NCBI GenBank assembly: GCA_021613375.1 | Contig: CM038716.1 | Span: 15,716,024 to 15,780,023, forward strand | Source of the DNA: Megaleporinus macrocephalus | Taxonomy: Eukaryota > Chordata > Actinopteri > Characiformes > Anostomidae | Length of the DNA stretch: 64,000 bases | Direction: 5' to 3' | The notes under the pieces: model-generated | What the model saw: the letters and a program-made list of their open reading frames with translations, nothing else | What the model was told of the DNA's origin: nothing | Database searches by the model: none | Part shown: positions 13,206 to 23,800 of the stretch, one piece after another | Numbering within the stretch: the stretch's first letter is position 1 | Layout of the letters: each line of letters begins with the position of its first letter | Program-made: the position numbers and the translations under genes

Positions 13206-14806
13206 TTACTGACAGAAAGGTGAGGCTGTGGGGTCAAAGCCTTTAAAAACGTCTTTAAGAGAGGCATTGTCCTGTTCCGTAGCGTCTGGCTGTGCGGGGC
13301 TGTTGCCACCAAACGGGCTGCCTGTGCCGCTGGGTTTGCTTGCCTGCTTCACCATGCTAAACAGTGTGGACACAGGCAGGTTGTGCACTGCTGCTGGCTG
13401 CTCTGCAGCTCCAACCGGACCTTGTCCAGTTTGGTTTGGCCCCCCAGCTGCAGGGGCTCCACCCGTGGCTCCCGCACCTGGGGATGGTGAAGGCTTGGGC
13501 CGTGGCCGGTTGTAGCTATTGTAACGGTCAGTGGTAGGCTCCCCGCTATTTTTCTCTGGTTCTGGCTGGTCCAGAGCAGACTTTCGGACAAACAGCGGCT
13601 CCTTGGACTTTGGCTTCACTGTAGCAGCCACACTATCGCTGGGTTTAGACTCGGGGGCAGGAGTGGGGGCAGGGGCTTCTGAACTCTCGGATTTGTCTGA
13701 ACTCTGTGTCCTCGGATCATACAGACTGATGCTGCTCAGGACGCTGCTGCCAGCCCCCGAACTGCCTGATCCAACTCCTCTGCCTGCACCTCCTGCGGAT
13801 AACAGGCGCGGGTCATAGGGCGCTATTGTAGGCGTCGGTGAAGTTGGAGCAGAAGGGCCAGACGATACAGAGACTTGTGGGGCTGGAGGTTCTGAGGGCT
13901 GCTTCAGGGCAGATTTTTGTGGCTGGAGCCGGGGGTCAGTGACTGCCTTGCGTGCCATACGAGGGTCTACAGGCTTCTCGGCAGGAACGGACACAGAAGG
14001 GGCCGTGGGCGGCGTAACTTGAGTAGGGCCAGAAGAGGTGGCGTTTACAGTCTTAAGGATACGCGAGAGCAGCTCGAAATCTGGAAGGGAGGATGAAGAC
14101 TGACCCGGCTGCTCTGTAGAGGGCGCCGAGGCAGGCAAGGATGCGGGCGTAGCTGTGTGGAGCTGTTGCTGGGCACGGGACAGACGAGGATCCATGGCAG
14201 AAACTGGTGGGATGCCAGGGGGTAATGGGAGAAAGTCCTGCTTGGGGATAGGAATTGGGATGAGGTCTTCGGGACTCCACAACACCGCCTTAGCAAAAGA
14301 GGGCTTATTCAGTACTAGATCTTTCTTGATGTGGCTAAACTGCTGGAGCTGGGAGCGGGGGTCTCGCAGAGCCATACCCATCAAAGGATCCAGAGGGATG
14401 GGGACAGGCTTGTCCCTCAGAACCCTCTCTCCCTCCTCCTCCTCAGTAGCAGCAGGAACCAGAGGTGGGGGCTTATACACAAGCGGGGGCTCCTGTTTAG
14501 GGGCAGCTTGGCGGGCAAGGCGGGGGTCTGCAGGTGCGGAGGAAGATGGAGAGGAGGAGGGATTGTGCTCTGTGGACTGGGAGGAGTCAGTGTTGCGGCA
14601 TAAGCGAGGGTCACGTGCAAGCCTAGGATCTGCTGGTCGACTGGAGGCCTGTGCAGCATGGGCTTTCTGCAGTCGGGGGTCAGTGGGAGCCCCGTCAGGT
14701 TTTGGTGGACCCTGGGTTTGGCTTTGCTGTCGTAAAGTTTTCAAAATTGATGTGACGCTTCCTCCTCCGTCTTCATCTTCACTAGAATACCAGTTTGCTG
14801 AATCTC
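13206..14806 (-). CDS. zc3h4: zc3h4 coding exon 14 (DPR-repeat C-terminus)
   Basis: 1601-nt terminal coding exon. Begins [20 protein letters not shown], contains ten DPR motifs (mostly DPRL followed by a basic or polar residue), [73 protein letters not shown] and ends [18 protein letters not shown] with TAA-type stop at 13206-13208. All blocks occur in the same order in the human protein. Acceptor TTCCAG. Confidence 0.97.
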
Positions 14807-17800
14807 CTGGAATAAAAAAAGAGCCAACAGCATTAACACCAGCTGAACAGAAATTTCTTTACACTACATCTTTCTGTTCTAGTCCAGAACAGCCACAGGA
14901 CCTGCACTCTCTACAACTTTCCCTGCTTTACCACAAATTATTAGTAAATTCTGCTCTTTAACTGTTCGGCATGTTAGAGCAAGATAAAAACACTAAACTG
15001 GACAGTACTGTAGTGTTCCTGAACTATGTGACCTTGTTCGTCCTTGCATAAACAAAACTCCCTGAATTCCATTCACTTTTTTGTATGACCAACAGTGCCA
15101 CCTAGTGAGAAGATGCCAAAATGACTTTCATAAGATTGTTAAGACAAGACTGTGCACGTCCTCTGGTCTTAAAGGGAAGCCCGGTTGGTAACACATTTAA
15201 GCCTTAATATGGTGTAATGGCTCTAAATTATTAAGACAATGTAAAAAAAAATCACAAAAAGGAGCAGATTTATTAGATTTTCGGTAAAATCCTGCTGCAT
15301 GTAGGTCACCATTGTTGTAACTACACTTGTTTATTAGTGAAGTAGTATGTCGACTACTAAAGCTGTACTTTCACGTTCAGGATCTGTAAACGAGGGAGAA
15401 GCAGCTGACGCTAACAGCTAACATTGTAGGCAGGACACCAGGAGAGAATGCAACACATGTTCCCTTTCATGTTTCTTTGCGCGGTTCTCGCTCCATATTC
15501 TGGGGCTTTGGACTTCCTATGTGGGAAAACTGTGGCACTGCATTGTGTTTTAGCCTATGCTTAAAACCAACAGCATCCATCAAGTCTCTCACCAGTTGTG
15601 GTCTACTGAATGACTTAAAGGGATCCAGACAGAAATGACGAGAGCAGAGCCGCGGGTCTTTTGGTAGCTGTGTTTGTCCACTCTCTCCTACATATTTTTT
15701 TTCACCTTTTTTAATATTTGGAAAAACTGTGACGACTAATATTAGTCTTCCCACTGTATTTCCACTGGAAATAACATCCAAAGGCAACACAATGAGGCAT
15801 GTTTTTTATTTAAGCTAGGTTAGCTAACTAACATTCACTCCTTCCAACCGCAGTCAAGTTTAGCGCACTGCAACCACAAGACTTCATCTACCCAGCAGGC
15901 ATTGCACGTCAGAAATAATGGCCACATAATCCATGTGTCAAATATTTATAATAAAACACTGATTTAAGACCATATTAGGCTTACAAGTGTTACCAGCCAG
16001 GGTTCCCTTTAAGGCAAAAAAGTCTGGCCTTCTTTAACATAGACAGGGGCCAACTGTGTACGTCACAAACATTTTCTTTAACAGCTTTAATATGACAAAG
16101 AGGTTAAAACATTACTCTCTTTTTAATAGTGATATGAAATCAGAACATTGGCGCACAGTCATATCAAAGAAATGGCTTCTTGTGATATTTTACTGGAACT
16201 GAAAGAAAATTCACCCAACAAACAATAATTTAACTACATTTAAAAAAAGAACTTAATCTACACTGCTAGGGTTAGGGGTCCATTTATTAGTAAATTATAA
16301 AGGCTGTCATGACCTGAGACTGCGACTGTCACTGCTGTTATCATGATTAGAAAGGCAATATAAATATAAAGCCATAGACGTAATGACATTCCACACTGAT
16401 ACTGAGACCTTTTACAATTCATAGAATTTTTTCTGCGTTTCAGGTTTAATCGTGTTTAGACTTTTGTCCTGTGTGACAACTTATGTAATTGGCCTGCTTC
16501 CTCTTCACATATAATAGATCAGCTGAACAGATCTCTTTGTACAGTTGTCCTGGCATGTTGTCTGCGTGCAGTGAGAGATTAATTTTATGTTTTTAGAAAA
16601 AAGTGCGCAAATCTTTATTGAAAATATGTTTTCACCATGTTAAGGTCCTGCTTATTTAATTACGGACATTTCTTCACAAACTAATCAGTCGATTCTTTCT
16701 TTCTGTGCCTCACAACACACAGAGCTCTTCTTATATCCTTACTAATGGGTCATGACTGTAGGCTTGTAACAGTAGTTATGTATGTCCATGGTTTTTCACT
16801 GCGATGCAATCCTCCCACTAGTTACCGGTAATAGTGTCTGATTTGAATATGATTTTAACATCCGTTTCTCATTGTTACTCTGATAGGACTCAGTCATCAG
16901 TTAATCTAAACACATATTATACTTAAATACTTGCATATTATCAAACCTTATCATTTAATATTGCTTTAGTGTTTTTTCCTGCTATCTGGTGTCGACCAGA
17001 GGAGGATGGGTTTCCCTTTCGAGTCTTGGTTTCTCTCAAGGTTTGTTGCTCTGAGGGAGATTTGTTTCCACTGTCAGCACTGGCTTGCTCACTGGGGGCT
17101 TAGGCCTGGATTTTCTGTAAAGCTGCTTTGTGACAATGTTTTAACGTTAACGTTTTGAGGCTCATTAAATCACATTACGTTCATTAGGTCTTGAGATTGT
17201 TGTTGGACACCTTATGATATCAAATCATTTAACTAACTTCTTAAAATACTGTTTAATTAATATAGCAGCAGATGGAATGAAAAACAATCAATTAGCAAAA
17301 AGCATACAGCTTTTACATTTCTCAGGGGTTTTTGAGTCAACTGTCAAATACTGTTGTATCTGAAAAGAAGTTCTAAAACATCTAACCGTAGAGCAATTAC
17401 TACAATTCTATTAGTCACACAATTTCAGGGAGGAACACAATTTAAACTATGGTTGTTTGGATTCTATTGACACCTGTGCTACATTGATGCTGTATGCATC
17501 ACAGACATTAGGCAATAATCACTATGGCTGAATATGTGAGTTTGCGATTAACTGTACCTTCATTGTCTCTCTCTGCCCCTCCTTCAGCTAGTCTCCTTGC
17601 CCTCTCTTCCTCCTCCTGCTGTTTCTGTTGGATCCTCATGAAGAGCACACGCTGTGCTGGAGGCAGGAAGTCCGGAACCGTCATCGAGGACTGATTACCA
17701 GATCCTCCATTGGCTGCGCCCTCCATATTCCCAGAGTTCTGATTCCCTGAGGACTGGTCACCGAAGTTTCCACCAGCTGCTCCTTGGTAGCTGTCACCTA

Positions 17801-20800
17801 AGGCAGATGACAGAAAGTAAATATTGCATACTAGAAAATGTGGTGTGACGTATCAACTAAATATCCTGACTTAAACACTTCTTAATTTTCAAGAATGTAA
17901 CATTTCGGATGATGAATTTCTCTGGTCAAGCAACTCACCCTCTCCTTCTCCCCCTTCTGTTTCCATGCTTTGCTGCTGTTGGTAAAAAGTGTCATAAAAA
18001 CTGCGACCCCCAGGGGACATCATGGCCGGGTTAGGAGGCCCTTCTCCTGAGCCAAAGTTCATAGGGGGACCCTGGCTCATGTTTGGCGGGCCCATGGGCG
18101 GCATGTCATGAGGCCCGTTTGGCCCCACATGTCCAGGCGGTGGTGGACCAGGGAAACGAGGCGGAGGTCCTGCAGGGGGCCCTTGAGGTCCTGTAGTGCC
18201 GGCTGCAGCAGTGCCAGGATTTGGGCCTCTGTAAGAACATTTTTTTTATTGATAAGTGATTTGCGAAAAATGTCAAGAGGTACAAACTCCTGAATTCACT
18301 TTTCATAAAGTGTTGTAGGATAAAACTCAGAAGCAGCTATACGACAAAAAGAAACAACAAACCTAACGCCCAGTTTCTGTGCCAGCTGTCCAGTGGGTTT
18401 CACCACAATTTCGAATAAGGACGGGATTTTTTTCCCTGCATTACTTCCACAGGGAGGCGGCGGACCCATGGGTGGTTGAGGCGGAGCGCTGGAGGTTGGT
18501 GATCCTGGGAAAGATGTTCCATCTGGACAAGGTGGAGGGGGACCAGGACATGGCCCAGCTACAGGTCCAGGTCCAGGACCAGGACCAGGACCAGGTCCAG
18601 GTCCAGGGCATGGAGGACCATTAGGAGGAACGTTGCCTTGAACTGGCCCAGGCATCCCAAAATCGACCGGAGCAGAAGAATCGGTTGGGCCAGGCCTTGG
18701 GGGTGTAGGGAGGAGTCCGACACCAGGAGGGGGTTTAGGAAGGGGATTGATGCCTTGCTTTTTCAGCTCTTCCACTTCCTTCTCATCTTCAGCACCAGCT
18801 TCAGCATCTTCAGCCAGCATCTGTAAAAAGAGTAAATCTTTCAGAAGGACAAATGCAGGAGCAGATAACAAGAACACAGGTTATGTATTTTTTCAGAACA
18901 TCTGATACATTAAGACACCAACCTTGTCCAGCAGTTCTTGTGTGTCCTCTGTCAAAGGTTCGTGAGAGAACATACAGTCATCCCCATTTACACAATTGCC
19001 TGTAGTGTGAAACAGCTTACAGGGGAAGTCACGTTATTCAGAGTCAAGGAATAATCTGCAGGTCTGAGTGCCCTACTTTAAAGAGAATCCAGAACCACAA
19101 AGAGCTGTGCTTGCATAAATGATAATTACGCTTTGGTGGTTAAGTCATGTGATTAAACAAATAATAAAGGATATCGTGCATGTAGGGACAATTTTCAGCT
19201 CGAGCACAGTAGCCCGTGATATAGAACTTGCAAAGCTCCTTCTTCTTGGGCAACTCAATGTCATGACTGAAGTTGCAGTGCTCTCCCTGCGATACACATA
19301 AAAAAAATAAATAAAACAAAACTCACAATACTCTGGTACACGTAACTATGCCAAATATTAGTGACTGCTTAAATGTTTGAACATTTAAAGGCTAAAATCC
19401 TGCATCCAAAAGTGCTTCCATTCTTACCCAGGTACAACGACCCTCGATGTAGTACTTGCAGATGGTCTTGCCCTTCCACTCCTTCCCTGGCTTGTCCTGA
19501 TCATGCTTCCTCATGCCACCTCCTCCATCCTACAGGACACACAATGTTCTTGAGTCAAAAGGCTAGGGAGTCTCAGCTTCTGTTGTTAATAATAAAAAGA
19601 GCATGGCCTAACCCAGTGGCTACCCATCTTTAGACAAGGCCAGGCATGTATGCTATTTTCAAAACAGGCAGGTTAGGTAATCAGTATGAGACAATCAGAC
19701 TTGGATACGCTTGAGCTAGATAAGTTCAATAATGTTTTAACCGGCTGAGGTTACAGCTCTAATTAACACAGTATCTTTGATACTCAAAGGAACTTTCTGT
19801 GAACTCTGGTATGCTTTTCTTACCCCCATGTCCATATCTCCATCGTTGTCTTCATCGTAGCCTTGATCTCCTCCACGGCCCCTCCCTCTATTTCTACCTC
19901 TGCCCCGGTTCATGCCTCGTCCCCCTTTACCCCTCCCACGACCTCGTCCGCCTTTACAACCTGGGGAAAAACCCCCAATTGTTAGAAATCAAGAAAAATG
20001 CAGTTTAACTCAAATGCAAGGTGAACTATTCGCAATATTTTAAGTTTTTATTTTAAACTCACCGCGCCCTCTGTCCTTGGATTTTCTGTACTGATTCAGT
20101 TCTTTGGAGTAATCATCATAATCATCCTCCCCCATGTTATCATAGTCATCTTCGCCATACTATGAAATGCAATTGAAAAATAATAAATGACTGCAGAAAC
20201 CTGTTAAAACAATTACTAGAGTCTGCAAACACCAAACAAACAACAAAAATGTATTTACCTCCATATCATCTCCGTACATGCCATCCCCATCATCATTCTC
20301 TCCCATCTTGCCTCGTCCTCTTCCTCTGCTTCCTCCTCTGCCCCCACGACCCCTCATCCCACCTCTGCCACGGCCTCTCATATTCTTTATTCTGCCTTTA
20401 CCACCTGTGAAAAAAGGGGTTACATCAACATGTTAGATGTCCATAACAAATCATCATATAGAAAATAGTTTTTCTTCTGTAGACTTACCTCTTCCACGTT
20501 GGTTGCCCATTCCACCTCCACCCTCTTTGGCCTTGCGGTACTGATTAAGCTCCTTGGTGAAATCATCATAGTCATCATCACCCACATCTTCATCCTCCTC
20601 GCCCTCGTAGTTCTCATCATCATACTCATCATACCCACCATAGCCCTGTTTGTCCCTGTTTGTCATGTAGCTGCCTTTCTTTCCCATGGGTCCTCCATGA
20701 CCCGAGGGAGGAGGAGGGTAGCCTCCATGAGACTGGAACATAGTTTCAAAATGATGCATGAGGCAACACAAAATTACAATTAGTAAAAGGATATTATTGA

Positions 20801-23800
20801 ATAAATGAAGCATTTCGCTCACCGAGGGAGGGTACTGGGGGCTGTATTCCCTATACTTTCTCTTCTCACTGGGACTGTAGTCAGATTCATCACTGTAGTC
20901 TGAGTGGTCGTCACTGGAGGAGGCATGACGCTAAACAGCACACATCAGCATAAAAAGTGATCAAAACTGTGATGATCCAGAAAACTTCTTCAGAAATGCC
21001 TTCCAACACAACATATCAAACATATATTTACCTTGTGTTTTGATTTCCGTTTCTTTTTGGACCTCCTCTTCTCCTTCTCGCGCTCTCTCTCCCTTTTTCT
21101 TTTCTTCTTGCGCCGGTGGGCCTTCTCATCATCTGAGTCACTGCCATGGCGCTCCTTGCTGCGGCGGGGCTTCTCCTCATGCTCAGGTCCCTCAGCGCTG
21201 GGCACTTCTGCCTCTCCTCCATCATCCTCAAGCTCCCCCTCTTCCAACTCTCCATCCTCCCGTCTATTACACAAATAAAGAATCACTAGACTAAAACATC
21301 ACAACAATTTAATAAAGCAAGAGCACAACTTCACTTCAATAATGGGGCCACACACCTAAAACATTGGATCCGGTTTGCCTTTGATAGGCTGGAATAAAAA
21401 TTTACAGCCAAACCCCTTATTGATAGCAGCACCAGTGTTGGAGGACAAATGTAGGAGATACAGAAGCATTCAATTGTCTGAAGAACGTAAGCAACCCAGA
21501 GACAGTGTTGGCTCACATAGTAATTTACAGACGTTTGGATTAACTGGATGTTTTCAGGTTACTGACAGTCTATCTTGAAGCAAATGAAGCTGCGCCAACA
21601 GGGAATCAAATGCATTGAAGAGGGCCGGTTTAACATTCCTGACCTCAGAAATGACAAGTACACTCTTGCAATCTGCACAAAAATGCTGCAGTCGAGAACA
21701 GAATGGCAAATTTACGTAAAGAAAGCAAAACAATGTTTACAAAAGTTTTCTTTTAGTTCACAGACTGGCACCAAAGCAGGATAGGGTGCTTGAAAAGAGA
21801 TCTGTTTAACAAAAAGACCTGCTGACATGCTGATGCAATGCTGCAGTGTGGTTGTGTTACTGTTGGTCCATATTATTCTACACAAAAATATTTTTAACAT
21901 AACATATACAGAGATAATCCTTGATTACTAGTTTACTATTATAAAATGATTACTAATATTAAAAATGTACACATTAAGATGATAAGCAACTTAAACTTGC
22001 TACAGCTTGATCACTGTATTTCAACTATTCACAAAACTCAACTGTAGGAAACCTCCCTGTTCAACTCCAATATGCTGTGAACAACCCACAAGCAAATGAG
22101 AAAGGCCTGAGTCATTAGACAAATGAGTAAATAGCCCTTTCTCAGTAACAAAACCATACAGGGTTATGGCTTAACCACATTACGTCCACTTTGCAAATCA
22201 CCTAACGTTTAACTTACAGCTGATAAGGCGTTCTGTAACCAGCCAGTACTGCAGTGCAGAAATACAAGCTGAGTACTGTGTTGTCTTGTAGGCCCTTGAA
22301 TGCTTACCAAATACCAAAGTTAATGTTTTTGGGTTTTTTTTTCAAACAATTGCTTTCTAATAACTGCTGCTTAAAAATAAGCCCATTCCATGGAAGACTC
22401 CTAGCTAAATACTTAATTAGGAAGTAATAATTCACTCCCACTAATGTGTGACCTCTCTGTCCTTTTGGAGAGTGTAACTCAATTACTGACAAGCTGTTCA
22501 ACCAAGTATTTCAGTATTCACAACACTGCAATCAATAAAAAACACTGAAGGCCCCAAAATCTGAATCAGGGTGAAAAGCACCATAATTATTTACAAACTG
22601 TAAATTATTCATACAAATACTGCACCATGTACTTAAACTGCATTGGAAACTTTATGAAGATCTCTGTCAACACAACTCTTATCCACTTTAGAATTTCAAA
22701 ACCTGATCTGTGAGAACATCTCCCCGTCACCCTACAGTAGGTGCAAAGTGTCTGTAAACCTAAACTCCAATTTACTGTAATTTGACTTCAGTTTCAAGAG
22801 CTCCAGCAGTTCAAAAGAAATGCTCAAATCAGACCCCCAAAAACAGTTTATACAGTTTATAGTTTGAATAAACTGGCATGCAACATAACCGAGTCATTAC
22901 AGCAGTAACATAAGTTATACCAGGACAACTGGTCTCATCTGACCATGCGGTTAACAGTGAGTGACAAGACAGCTGAGGAACCAGGTCACGCTCCCAAAAA
23001 AGCTATGAGGAATCTGTTTAGGGTATCAGGAGGAACTTTAGAAAACTGCATTATCACACAGCAACAAAAGCCATACTCCACCTTGACATACATGCCAAAG
23101 CCGTCCACTGAACCTAGGAATCCCAGTAACTGAACATACTCACTTATCTCCATATTTAAAAGCAGCAGAGGTGATTGTGTAGCTGTTGTTGTGGAGCTAC
23201 AAAAAGGGGTGACAGGTGCTACATTGTGTGTGAGAGTGTACTAGTTTTGGGAATCAGTGAAATTTGTGAAACTGGTGTTTTAGTTCACTTTTAGGACCTT
23301 GAATGCTTCTGAGACTTTTGGGAAAGTGCTGAACCAAAAGAGTGTTTGTGGAAAAAAAATACACACTTCTTTTCTGGAGCCAGACAAACCAGATTAACCT
23401 AAAGGGAGTAAAACGCAACACAGTAGTCTTTTATGCTGTCACTAATGATGTGACCACATTTATAGTCTTTTGCAAACAAACTTAAATAAATTTGGATCAC
23501 TTACTTACTTGGAAACAGCTGCATGTACAGACATTTTAGTGTCTTTATGTCCACTGTTTGGAACTGAGTGCTTTATAAAGAAGCAATGTGTGACACTTCA
23601 AACAACATAATGTAATGATAACTGAAAACGAAATCTAATACTACTACTAATAAATTAATAAGAACAATAATAATAAATATCTAAAGTTAAGGTTTAATTT
23701 TGATGTTCTCTATGACTTGAAATACAAACTGTTAAGTTCCGATATCGTATTAATAGTCTGCAACAAGCCAACTAGTTACAGTTTTTCAGCAATACTAAAA

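Larger units (their letters stand above)
14807..17557. other. zc3h4: zc3h4 intron 13
   Basis: 2.75-kb intron of otherwise ordinary AT-rich DNA. It contains a decayed THAP-domain sequence (15467-15800) and a dispersed repeat (16984-17140), listed separately. Confidence 0.85.

Noticed and set aside
13228..14961. Long plus-strand open frames opposite the last zc3h4 exon (up to 268 codons)
   Set aside because: Antisense shadows of the GC-rich coding exon; composition mirrors the DPR/Pro-rich reading and no domain or splice logic supports them.
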